Positions 15,304 through 22,898 of a DNA stretch of 64,000 nucleotides are shown here, one piece after another (position 1 is the first letter of the stretch; each line of letters opens with the position of its first letter). A program made the position numbers and the translations under genes. The stretch spans positions 2,046,001 to 2,110,000 of the forward strand of contig NZ_CP133779.1 in the NCBI RefSeq assembly GCF_034347425.1. Direction: 5' to 3'. The notes beneath the pieces are model-generated. The model did not search any database, was not told the origin of the DNA, and saw only the letters and a program-made list of their open reading frames with translations. The stretch comes from Undibacterium sp. CCC3.4. Its GTDB lineage: Bacteria > Pseudomonadota > Gammaproteobacteria > Burkholderiales > Burkholderiaceae_D.

Positions 15304-17079
15304 ATGGCAATTTTAAACTGGTTCTCTCCTTTTACCGGGCGCGTCAGCGTCTTTCGTACTCTTCTTGCTCATGGCCGTACTGCCATGCTGGCGCTGAGCA
15401 CGGCCGAGCGTGGCTGCTTGCCTTTGCTGCTGCTGATCGCCGCTTATTTGTATCCGGGTTTGATCGGTCACGATCCTTGGAAGCAAGATGAAACCTATAT
15501 TTTCGGCATCGTCCATCATATGCTCGAGAGTGGTGACTGGACCGTGCCGACCATGGCCGGTGATGCCTTCATGGAGAAACCGCCGCTGTACTACTGGATC
15601 GCAGCAATTTTTGCGCAATTACTCTCACCATGGCTGGCACTGCACGATGGTGCACGCTTGGCGACCGGTTTGCTCATGACCATCACCTGCATCGCCAGCG
15701 CTTGGACGGCACGGCAGTGGTGGGGGCCCGGCTATGGCCGCTATGCCGTGTTGTCTTTGCTCGGATGTTTGGGCTTGTTATTGCATGCGCATATGATGCT
15801 GACCGACGTTCCCTTGCTGACCGGCTTTGCCATTGCCACCGCTGGTTTCGTTCATGTCGAGCGCAATATGTGGCGCGCAGCGGCCTTGATGGGCACCGGC
15901 GTCGGTCTGGCTTTCATGGCCAAAGGCGTGTTCGGACTCGGCGTGTTCGGCGTCACCGTGCTGGCCTTGCCTTTGCTATTTGCCAATTGGCGCAGCCAGT
16001 CCTATCTGCGCACGCTGCAATGGGCTTTGTTGTTTGCCGCACCGTGGCTGTTGATCTGGCCGGTATGCTTGTACTTGCGCTCGCCTGATTTATTCATGGA
16101 ATGGTTTTGGCTGAATAATGTCGGCCGTTATTTCGGCTTTGCCGTCGCCCAGCTAGGCGCGCCGCACACGCCGGGCTTTTGGGCTACTACCTTGCCGTGG
16201 TTTGCTTTTCCAGCCATGCCGCTGGCGCTGCTGACAATCTGGCAAAAACGCCGCAGCAGTCTGATGACGCCAGCCTTGCAAGTGTGTGGCCTGGTATTCG
16301 GCGTGAGCTTGTTCGTACTTTGGCGCGCCGCCTCGGCACGTGATAATTATGCCCTGCCTTTGTTACTGCCGCTGGCCATCATGGCTGCCCCGGCTGCTCG
16401 GCATATATCGGCTGGCTGGAATCGTAGTTGGGACTGGAGTGCACGCTTGCTCTTTGGTGCCGCGGCCTTGTTGATTTGGCTGATTTGGGGCGCGATGATA
16501 GTGCGCGGTGCACCGCCGGAATGGCTGTTCTTGCTGAAATATTTGCCGCGTGATTTTGCTCCGAGTTTTTCTTTGGCTCAAACTACTCTGGCGCTCGTTG
16601 TCACACTCGCGGCGCTGTATGCCTTGCCACGTCTGGCCACGTTGGAAGCGCGCGGACTGGTCAGTTGGGTTGGCGGCACGGCACTCTGCTGGATGCTGAT
16701 GAGTAATTTGCTCTTGCCTTGGGTTGATCATGCCAAGAGTTATCGCAGTGTTTTTTCTTCCATGCAAAGCGCTTTACCGGGCAATTTTGACTGTATGGCG
16801 AGCAAAGATCTGGGCGAATCGGAACGCGCTATGCTGGGCTACTTCGCCGGCATCACCACCTATCGCCAAGAAAATTTTCCTGACGTGGATTGTGATTTAT
16901 TGTTGGTCAATGGATTACAGAACCAGCAACCGCAGCATCTGCATGATGAAAACTGGCGTTTGCTGTGGGATGGTGCGCGGCCGGGCGACAGCCGCGAACG
17001 CTTGTGGTTATTCGCTGCGAAGAAAATGCATGTCGGATGGATTGACGGGCATGTTCATAAGCAGCGCGGCATCAACTGA
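15304..17079 (+). CDS. ArnT-like glycosyltransferase (GT-C fold, family 39/83)
   Basis: A 591-residue inner-membrane enzyme with about 12 hydrophobic segments. The first periplasmic loop has the GT-C features DPWKQDETYIFG (acidic DE pair, about residues 60-71) and MEKPPLYYW (about 96-104), as in ArnT and related undecaprenyl-phosphate-sugar transferases. A soluble C-terminal domain follows from about residue 480. Such enzymes move a sugar from a polyprenyl-phosphate donor to lipid A, protein or another envelope acceptor. No arn operon is nearby, so the donor and acceptor cannot be named. The start is uncertain: 15304 has no clear ribosome binding site and 15385 is an alternative. Confidence 0.85.
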   Translation: MAILNWFSPFTGRVSVFRTLLAHGRTAMLALSTAERGCLPLLLLIAAYLYPGLIGHDPWKQDETYIFGIVHHMLESGDWTVPTMAGDAFMEKPPLYYWIAAIFAQLLSPWLALHDGARLATGLLMTITCIASAWTARQWWGPGYGRYAVLSLLGCLGLLLHAHMMLTDVPLLTGFAIATAGFVHVERNMWRAAALMGTGVGLAFMAKGVFGLGVFGVTVLALPLLFANWRSQSYLRTLQWALLFAAPWLLIWPVCLYLRSPDLFMEWFWLNNVGRYFGFAVAQLGAPHTPGFWATTLPWFAFPAMPLALLTIWQKRRSSLMTPALQVCGLVFGVSLFVLWRAASARDNYALPLLLPLAIMAAPAARHISAGWNRSWDWSARLLFGAAALLIWLIWGAMIVRGAPPEWLFLLKYLPRDFAPSFSLAQTTLALVVTLAALYALPRLATLEARGLVSWVGGTALCWMLMSNLLLPWVDHAKSYRSVFSSMQSALPGNFDCMASKDLGESERAMLGYFAGITTYRQENFPDVDCDLLLVNGLQNQQPQHLHDENWRLLWDGARPGDSRERLWLFAAKKMHVGWIDGHVHKQRGIN

Positions 17080-17084
17080 GGCGC

Positions 17085-17417
17085 TTATTTTGTTGGCGTG
17101 TGATCAGACCGCGCTTGCCACTGCTTGAGTAGCGGGCTCAACCTGCGCCAAATTTGCCAAGCCGTCAGGGTGCTGGTGGAGAGAGAAATCAAGCGCCGGG
17201 GTTTGACAATAAATAATAAAGCGGCGGCACTGGCGCTGAGCAAAGGTCTTTGCCGTATCAGCGCAAACACCTTTGCCAAATACGTATAAGCAGCATCGAC
17301 GGTATCAAAGGAGTGGCTTAACTGCTCGGTTTGCAAGCCGAGCAGGCACCGCTGGGCATGAATTTTGACCAGCAAGGCTTGACGCCGCAGGGCTAAAACC
17401 TCGTTTTCATAAGCCAT
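17085..17417 (-). CDS. YqjK-like small protein
   Basis: A 110-residue protein, third in a three-gene run. It has an amphipathic N-terminal half (about residues 1-55), a hydrophobic segment near residues 58-72, and a basic C-terminal tail. Content and position (after YqjD/ElaB-like and YqjE-like genes) match the YqjK family of unknown function. Its start overlaps the upstream stop as TAATG, so translation is coupled. It ends 5 bp from the convergent glycosyltransferase gene. Confidence 0.75.
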   Translation of the reverse strand: MAYENEVLALRRQALLVKIHAQRCLLGLQTEQLSHSFDTVDAAYTYLAKVFALIRQRPLLSASAAALLFIVKPRRLISLSTSTLTAWQIWRRLSPLLKQWQARSDHTPTK

Positions 17418-17791
17418 TAAACATCCTTCCCCAAGGCCCGCAAGGCCTCGGCGTCGTTGTTGAGCTCATTCAAGCTCATTGCCAACAAACGCGGTTTGCT
17501 ACGTAAGCGCTGACGCACCAAGCCCGCCAGTACCAGTGCTGCGCCACCGAATACCGCCAGCAAGCTGATAATGATCAGCAAGCGGTTGCTGTCCCAAAAC
17601 AAGACTATCAGTAACAGTGCCAGCAGCAGCAGTGCAAAACAGGCGCAAAACAAGGCTGCCAGCGACCAGAGGATGAGCGCGTGAAGGCGCTGCACCTCTT
17701 CTTCGATTTCCACGGAAACCAATTCCAGCCGCGTCTGGACAATGCCAAGCATGGTCGCGCTGAGTTGGCCTAGCGAATCGAGGATAGCCAT
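17417..17791 (-). CDS. YqjE / phage-holin-like membrane protein
   Basis: A 124-residue protein. An amphipathic N-terminus (LGQLSATMLGIVQTRLELVSVEIEEE) is followed by two transmembrane segments (about residues 40-65 and 71-93) and a short charged tail. This matches the YqjE family, sometimes labelled 'phage holin family' from the Pfam name; there is no phage context here. It starts 3 bases after the DUF883 gene and overlaps the YqjK-like start. The set is probably linked to stationary-phase or envelope stress, by analogy with enterobacterial yqjCDEK. Confidence 0.85.
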   Translation of the reverse strand: MAILDSLGQLSATMLGIVQTRLELVSVEIEEEVQRLHALILWSLAALFCACFALLLLALLLIVLFWDSNRLLIIISLLAVFGGAALVLAGLVRQRLRSKPRLLAMSLNELNNDAEALRALGKDV

Positions 17792-17793
17792 AC

Positions 17794-18105
17794 TTATTTA
17801 TTGCGACCGATCAACAGACCGAGCAGTAAGCCTACACCAGCGGCAATGCCGGCCGAGCGCCAAGGATTTTCTTTAACGTAATCGTCGGTGGCATGCACGA
17901 CTTCTTTACCGCGTCGAACGACCACTTCTTCCATCCGTTGAATTTCTGCTTTGGCAGTCTTGAGGGTTTTTTCGAAACGCAGTTTGGCGGCCTTGAAGCC
18001 TTCGCCAGTTTGTTGTTCGGTATTTTTCAATAAATCTTCGGCATCGCTGATGACTTGGTTGAAATCTTGTATCAATTGGTCTTTATGTTGTTCTATGGAA
18101 CTCAT
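17794..18105 (-). CDS. DUF883 (ElaB/YqjD) ribosome- and membrane-associated protein
   Basis: A 103-residue protein. The first 75 residues are charged alpha-helix; the end is the typical DDYVKENPWRSAGIAAGVGLLLGLLIGR, a C-terminal tail anchor with a GxxxG-rich helix. ElaB/YqjD proteins are tail-anchored in the inner membrane and bind ribosomes in stationary phase. I choose the ATG at 18105, seven codons inside the longest frame, because GGAGGAA lies seven bases upstream of it. It heads an operon with the YqjE- and YqjK-like genes. Confidence 0.92.
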   Translation of the reverse strand: MSSIEQHKDQLIQDFNQVISDAEDLLKNTEQQTGEGFKAAKLRFEKTLKTAKAEIQRMEEVVVRRGKEVVHATDDYVKENPWRSAGIAAGVGLLLGLLIGRNK

Positions 18106-18217
18106 GGTATTTCCTCCGTTGTGCAATGAAAAAAATCTGTCTGTACAGTGTAGATCAGGCCTGCACAGGTAGTTTGTTATGGGTCAATAAAGGCTGGTGT
18201 GAAGCACGATTTTCATC

Positions 18218-19084
18218 CTACTGTAAAGCATAGTCGAGGGCGACGCCAGCAAAAATCGCCGCTCCCAACCAGTTATTATGGATAAAAGCGGCGAAGCAAC
18301 GCAGCCGTTCGCGTTCTCGTATCAATGCAAAATGATAGAGCGCACAGGCGCTGGCGACAGCCATACCGGCGTAAAACCAGATACCCAAACCAAATTGCCG
18401 GCCGCAGATGGTGATGATGCCTAAGCTCATGAAATAGCAAACCATGATGGCGGCGACATCGTAGCGGCCGAAGCTAATGGCGGAGGTATGCAGACCGAGG
18501 CGCAGATCATCGTCGCGGTCGACCATGGCATATTCGGTATCATAAGCGATGGCCCAGAAGACATTGGCGACGAGAAGTACCCAGGCGACCGGCGGGATGG
18601 TGTTTTGCACGGCAGCAAAAGCCATGGGAATGCCAAAGCCGAAGGCAATTCCAAGATAAGCCTGCGGAATGGCAAAGAAGCGTTTGAAATATGGGTAGCT
18701 GGCGGCAATCAATACTGCGGCGACCGAGCATTGTTTGGTCAGGGTATTGAGCGGTAACACCAAGGCAAACGAGAGCAAGGCCAGTACGCCGGCGACGGCG
18801 AGCGCTTCGCGTCCGGAAATTTTTCCAGCTGTCAGTGGTCGCTGTGCCGTGCGTTTCACATGGCGGTCGAAATCGCGATCGGCATAGTCATTGACGGCGC
18901 AACCTGCCGAGCGCATCAGCACCGTGCCGGTGGTGAAAATAGCGACGAGTTTCCAATCGGGCCGCCCGGCGCTGGCAATCCAGAGCGCACACAGGGTGGG
19001 CCAGAGCAATAATAAAATGCCTATCGGTTTATCGAGACGCACCAGTTTGATATACCAGTGCAGACGGGGCAAGAGGGCATTCAT
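18218..19084 (-). CDS. ubiA: 4-hydroxybenzoate octaprenyltransferase
   Basis: A 288-residue polytopic membrane enzyme of the UbiA superfamily with about nine helices. The two Asp-rich motifs that bind prenyl diphosphate through Mg2+ are NDYADRDFD (about residues 70-78) and [12 protein letters not shown] (about 189-200). [15 protein letters not shown] near residues 16-30 is the usual UbiA start. It attaches the polyprenyl chain to 4-hydroxybenzoate in ubiquinone synthesis. The start at 19084 is preferred to one ten codons upstream because homologues begin close to this [20 protein letters not shown] pattern. Confidence 0.96.
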   Translation of the reverse strand: MNALLPRLHWYIKLVRLDKPIGILLLLWPTLCALWIASAGRPDWKLVAIFTTGTVLMRSAGCAVNDYADRDFDRHVKRTAQRPLTAGKISGREALAVAGVLALLSFALVLPLNTLTKQCSVAAVLIAASYPYFKRFFAIPQAYLGIAFGFGIPMAFAAVQNTIPPVAWVLLVANVFWAIAYDTEYAMVDRDDDLRLGLHTSAISFGRYDVAAIMVCYFMSLGIITICGRQFGLGIWFYAGMAVASACALYHFALIRERERLRCFAAFIHNNWLGAAIFAGVALDYALQ

Positions 19085-19142
19085 GGCATTACCTGTTGTG
19101 ACAAACAGGGCCAATTATAAGGGCTAACGGCATGGGCAGATA

Positions 19143-19367
19143 CTACATCAACAGGTTCGCGCGGCGGCGCGGTTGGGTCTGCCGGGTCTGCTGGGGCTGC
19201 GCTGACTGCGTCGACGGCGCTACTGCCGCGCTGGCCAAGCTGGTGGCGACACTCAGAGGACGCTCAGGCGTCAAGCTTGGGGCGGTTTGCTGTCCCAGCG
19301 TATAGCCGGCAACGAAAATGATGGCCGTTAGAAGCATACACAGACTATATCTGACAAAGGATTGCAT
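19143..19367 (-). CDS. Small single-pass membrane or secreted protein, unknown
   Basis: A 74-residue frame with one hydrophobic segment (about residues 8-25) and an Ala/Ser/Thr/Gln-rich tail that ends in RRRANLLM. GGGAAAA precedes the start at a good distance. The segment could be a signal anchor. I recognise no family. It may belong to the ubiA transcript (58 bp upstream of it). Composition is low-complexity, so a spurious frame cannot be excluded. Confidence 0.45.
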   Translation of the reverse strand: MQSFVRYSLCMLLTAIIFVAGYTLGQQTAPSLTPERPLSVATSLASAAVAPSTQSAQPQQTRQTQPRRRANLLM

Positions 19368-19509
19368 TTTTCCCTTTCTTTGACTGAACCCCCGGAGTGT
19401 CGCAACAGCCGCTTGGTGATACCAGACAAATCTCCCAAGTTCTGATTTTTGCCCTGCTTGGTAGCGTTTTTCAGTACTATTAAGCTTTTTTCAGCGGCTA
19501 GGGATAATC

Positions 19510-20298
19510 ATGAGCTCTCCGGAACTATTGTTACATGTCTTGCGCAGCGAATTACGCGCCGCCGGGGTGACCTATAAAATCTTGGCCGAACGCATAGATA
19601 TGAGCGAATCCAGCGTCAAGCGTATGTTCGGACAAAAAGATATGAGCCTGTCACGGCTCGCGCATATTTGTAAGGTGGCCGGCATCGCGCTGGAAGATGT
19701 GTTGCGTCAGGCTTGCACCGTGGCACCAGATTCCGATACGCTCACGCTGGCCCAAGAAAAATCCTTGATTGCCGATGCCAAATTGTTACTGGTGGCGATA
19801 TGTTGTCTCGGTCATTGGAGCTTGGAGCAAATCGTCGAGACTTACAGTCTGAGTCAGGCTGAGTGTGTGCTGCATTTGATTGCACTCGATAAGCTGGAAT
19901 TGATAGAATTACGCCCGCATAATCGTTATCGTCTCAATGTGTCGGCCGCTTTTCACTGGCGGCCAGATGGTCCGGTGCAGCAATTTTTTCGGGCGCATGT
20001 GGTCAGCGATTATTTCAATGGTAGTTTTGATGGTAGCGGCGAAACCCTGTTGTGTGTGCCGGCGCGAGTATCGAGTCGTAGTGCGCAGGAAATCGTGCAA
20101 AAAATTCAGCAATTGGTGGCCGAACTGGCGCGCTTGCATCAGGATGACCGGCGCTTGCGTTCCGATGAACGCGATGGTTTTACCTTGCTCATCGGCTTTC
20201 GTTCCTGGGAATTTTCTGCCCTGACGGCCTTGCGGCGGCCGGAAGCGCCACCCGAGGTGGCTGGTCTGACCCACCAAATTGCCCCGAAGAAGAAGTAG
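19510..20298 (+). CDS. XRE-family transcriptional regulator
   Basis: A 262-residue protein. The N-terminal 65 residues form a Cro/C1-type helix-turn-helix: LRAAGVTYKILAERIDMSESSVKRMF has the two HTH helices, followed by LSRLAHICKVAGIALEDVL. The remaining 190 residues have no motif I recognise; a helical region with two cysteines (about 95-100) is followed by a mixed alpha/beta part and a lysine tail. It is a single gene between ubiA and oxyR, convergent with oxyR. Targets are unknown. Confidence 0.88.
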   Translation: MSSPELLLHVLRSELRAAGVTYKILAERIDMSESSVKRMFGQKDMSLSRLAHICKVAGIALEDVLRQACTVAPDSDTLTLAQEKSLIADAKLLLVAICCLGHWSLEQIVETYSLSQAECVLHLIALDKLELIELRPHNRYRLNVSAAFHWRPDGPVQQFFRAHVVSDYFNGSFDGSGETLLCVPARVSSRSAQEIVQKIQQLVAELARLHQDDRRLRSDERDGFTLLIGFRSWEFSALTALRRPEAPPEVAGLTHQIAPKKK

Positions 20299-20350
20299 CG
20301 CGCTGAGGCGGGAGCAGAGATTTTGCGTCAACGCGTGATTCGCCTATGCT

Positions 20351-21301
20351 TCACGATGAAGCAGTAGTGGGCGCAGCGTCGAGCATGCGCACGCCGGGTA
20401 AATCGCAAGCCAGTACGGCTTGGCGTATTGCTTCGATGGCGGCTTGCCTGGTAAAACTTTTACGCCAGGCGATCACGACGCGGCGTTCCGGCACCGGCGC
20501 GCTGAAATGCGCATAGCGCAACATGCCATCGGTGCTCGCCATATCGGGTACTGAGGCGATCGGCAAGACTGTCAAGCCTATGCCGGAGGCGACCATATGG
20601 CGGATGGTTTCGAGCGAAGAGCCTTCGAAGGTGCGGGCGATGCCGTCACCGGTGGTGGCAAAGCGTGCCATTTCGGGGCAGACTTCCAGTACTTGATCGC
20701 GGAAACAATGGCCATTGCCGAGCAAGAGCATGGTTTCCGATTTTAATTCGGTCGCCGAGACGCTGGCGCGGCCGACCCAAGTATGGTCTTTCGGCATGGC
20801 CACCACGAAGGGTTCATCGTACAGCGGCTGCATCACCATGCCGGAGTCGGGCAAGGGTAAGGCCATGATGGCGGCGTCGAGTTCACCTTGACGCAGCAAT
20901 TCTATCAGCTTGACAGTGAAATTTTCCTGCAACACCAAGGGCATTTGCGGCACTTCGCGTATCATGGTTTTCACCAGTGTTGGCAGCAGATACGGGCCGA
21001 TGGTGTAGATGACGCCGAGGCGGAATGGGCCGGCCAGCGGGTCTTTGTTTTGCTTGGCAATTTCTTTGATGGCGGCGGTTTGTTCCAGTACGCGTTCGGC
21101 TTGGGCCACGATCAAGGCACCCAGCGGCGTGGTCGACACTTCCGTGCCGCCGCGTTCGAAGATGGTGACGCCGAGTTCGTCTTCGAGTTTCTTAATGGCG
21201 ACCGACAAGGTCGGTTGCGCGACAAAACAAGCTTCTGCCGCATGACCGAAATGCTTTTGCCGGGCAACGGCAACGATGTATTTTAATTCTGTGAGTGTCA
21301 T
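20351..21301 (-). CDS. oxyR: LysR-type peroxide sensor OxyR
   Basis: A 316-residue LysR-family regulator. The N-terminal winged HTH (about residues 1-60) has the family pattern FGHAAEACFVAQPTLSVAIKKLEDELGV. The redox pair is visible in GNGHCFRDQVLEVC: two cysteines nine positions apart, as Cys199 and Cys208 of E. coli OxyR, which form a disulfide on hydrogen peroxide. I use the ATG at 21301; the longer open frame upstream is not conserved in LysR proteins. It is monocistronic, closed upstream by the SDR terminator. A nearby GPx gene is a plausible regulon member, but no operator was identified. Confidence 0.96.
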   Translation of the reverse strand: MTLTELKYIVAVARQKHFGHAAEACFVAQPTLSVAIKKLEDELGVTIFERGGTEVSTTPLGALIVAQAERVLEQTAAIKEIAKQNKDPLAGPFRLGVIYTIGPYLLPTLVKTMIREVPQMPLVLQENFTVKLIELLRQGELDAAIMALPLPDSGMVMQPLYDEPFVVAMPKDHTWVGRASVSATELKSETMLLLGNGHCFRDQVLEVCPEMARFATTGDGIARTFEGSSLETIRHMVASGIGLTVLPIASVPDMASTDGMLRYAHFSAPVPERRVVIAWRKSFTRQAAIEAIRQAVLACDLPGVRMLDAAPTTASS

Positions 21302-21382
21302 GTGCTTAGTTTGGCACAGTGTGAATCGGGATTCATTAAATATTTGTGGCAGATGCTCACAAATTTCTGGCTGCAGACAGCT

Positions 21383-21418
21383 ATAAAAGCGCAAAGCCGC
21401 AACGCTGCGGCTTTGCGC
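21383..21418 (-). terminator. Intrinsic terminator after the SDR gene
   Basis: Perfect 12-bp stem GCGCAAAGCCGC / GCGGCTTTGCGC (21389-21418) with a 6-base loop, followed on the minus strand by TTTTATAG. It separates the SDR-GNAT-recG transcript from oxyR. Confidence 0.85.
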
Positions 21419-21426
21419 GATGCGGA

Positions 21427-22323
21427 TCAGCCCTGCGTATGCTGCATGGCTTTGCTCAGTTCCAGATGCCCTTGCGCCGTACCACTTTCGGGGACGGTTT
21501 CGTCGGCTCGTGCCCGTACTTCGCTCAGGCGAGCGGCCAGTACTTCATCGGTAGCGCCGCCGCGACCTAGCCACAGGCCTGGTGTCATGGTGATGTGGGC
21601 GGCTTCGAAGCTGCCGGCACCGGCGCACAGGATGGCACGCGTCGGCGCGGCTTCCGAAGCCAAGACCAGCATGGCCGGTACCACGTCCGAGGCTTGCAAG
21701 GCTTGCAAGAATTCCGGCGGGAACAAGGCTTCGGTCATGCGTGTGGCGGCGGTGGGGGCGAGGCTGTTGACGTGGATATTGTTTTTTGCGCCTTCCAGGG
21801 CCAGCGTCTGCATCAAACCGACCAAGGCCATCTTGGCGGCACCGTAGTTGGATTGGCCGAAGTTGCCATACAAACCAGATGACGAGGTGGTCATCACGAT
21901 GCGGCCATATTTTTGTTCATTCATCAAGGGCCACACCGCTTTGCAACAGTGAACGGCGCCCATCAGGTGCACATCCATGACCAGTTTGAAGTCGTCAAGT
22001 TCCATTTTGGCAAAACTTTTATCGCGCAGTATGCCAGCATTATTGATCAGGATATCGACCCGACCCCAGGCTGCCACGGCGTCGGCCACCATCGCTTGCA
22101 CGGCTGCGAAATCGGTCACCGATGCGTCATTGGCCATGGCAACGCCGCCGGCGGCGCGAATTTCCTCGACCACGGCCAAGGCTGCGGCTGAACTGCCGCC
22201 GCTGCCGAGGTCATTGACGACGACTTTGGCACCGCGGGCGGCCAAGGCCAGTGCATGTTCGCGGCCGAGGCCGCCGCCGGCACCGGTAACGATGGCGACT
22301 CTGTTGCTGAAATCGATGCTCAT
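21427..22323 (-). CDS. Short-chain dehydrogenase/reductase (hydroxyacyl-CoA dehydrogenase-like)
   Basis: A 298-residue SDR. The NAD(P) loop TGAGGGLGREHALALA (about residues 13-28), NNAGILRDKSF, catalytic Ser in TSSSGLYGNFGQ and the Y-x-x-x-K pair in YGAAK (about residues 159-163) are all present. The long GRE-H-A-L start and NNAGILRD are typical of the SDR domain of peroxisomal multifunctional enzyme type 2 and bacterial (3R)-hydroxyacyl-CoA dehydrogenases, so fatty acyl-CoA oxidation is the best guess. The ATG at 22323 gives the usual start. It follows the GNAT and recG genes on the same strand. Confidence 0.85.
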   Translation of the reverse strand: MSIDFSNRVAIVTGAGGGLGREHALALAARGAKVVVNDLGSGGSSAAALAVVEEIRAAGGVAMANDASVTDFAAVQAMVADAVAAWGRVDILINNAGILRDKSFAKMELDDFKLVMDVHLMGAVHCCKAVWPLMNEQKYGRIVMTTSSSGLYGNFGQSNYGAAKMALVGLMQTLALEGAKNNIHVNSLAPTAATRMTEALFPPEFLQALQASDVVPAMLVLASEAAPTRAILCAGAGSFEAAHITMTPGLWLGRGGATDEVLAARLSEVRARADETVPESGTAQGHLELSKAMQHTQG

Positions 22324-22360
22324 GCTGCGTTTTCCTGTCATGGTGGGAGATCCGTGTAGC

Positions 22361-22873
22361 TTACTCGGAAATCAGCGCGCGTTCAGCGCGTGTAGTCAAT
22401 TTTTTCTGCAACATGACGGCCCCGCCCTGAGTTGGCCCCAGTTCATAGTTGGCAAAGCCGCTGGCGTGGTACAAAGCCAGCGCCGGGGCATTGCCGCTCA
22501 ATACTTCCAGCGTGAGTTTGCAATATTGCTGTTGTTGCGCCAACTCAGTGATATGTTCCATCATACGCCGACCTATGCCACGGCCGCGAAACTCGGGATG
22601 GACTGCGAAGTCGTGGATGTTGAGCAAGGCTTGGCAGGCAAAAGTGGAAAAGCCTTCGAAACAGATCGCCAGTCCGGCCGCGCGGTCGTCGCAGTAGGCC
22701 AGCACGGCGTGTACCCCTGAACGCGCTTGTAAGGCGGCGATCAAACCGGCGCGACTGTGTGCCGGCAGCGCTGTGCCGCCGCCCATAGGGTCCTTGGCAT
22801 AGTCATCTAAGAGCGTGAGCAAGTCTTGGGCGTGCTGCGGATTATTTAAATTGGCATTGACGATGGTGGTCAT
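22361..22873 (-). CDS. GNAT family N-acetyltransferase
   Basis: A 170-residue acetyltransferase. The acetyl-CoA loop is HPEFRGRGIGRRMM (about residues 93-106), preceded by the beta4 strand LLNIHDFAV and followed by LYHASGF, the conserved C-terminal motif (about residue 133). The substrate is not evident; the HDFAV and ALYHASGF pattern is shared by diamine and small-molecule acetyltransferases. It lies 25 bp after recG in the same direction and 37 bp before the SDR gene. Confidence 0.88.
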   Translation of the reverse strand: MTTIVNANLNNPQHAQDLLTLLDDYAKDPMGGGTALPAHSRAGLIAALQARSGVHAVLAYCDDRAAGLAICFEGFSTFACQALLNIHDFAVHPEFRGRGIGRRMMEHITELAQQQQYCKLTLEVLSGNAPALALYHASGFANYELGPTQGGAVMLQKKLTTRAERALISE

Positions 22874-22898
22874 GGGCAGCTTTTTCAGGAGAGGAGGA

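Noticed and set aside
17417..17791. Prophage holin
   Set aside because: The family name includes phage holin, but the context is the YqjD/E/K operon and no phage genes are nearby.
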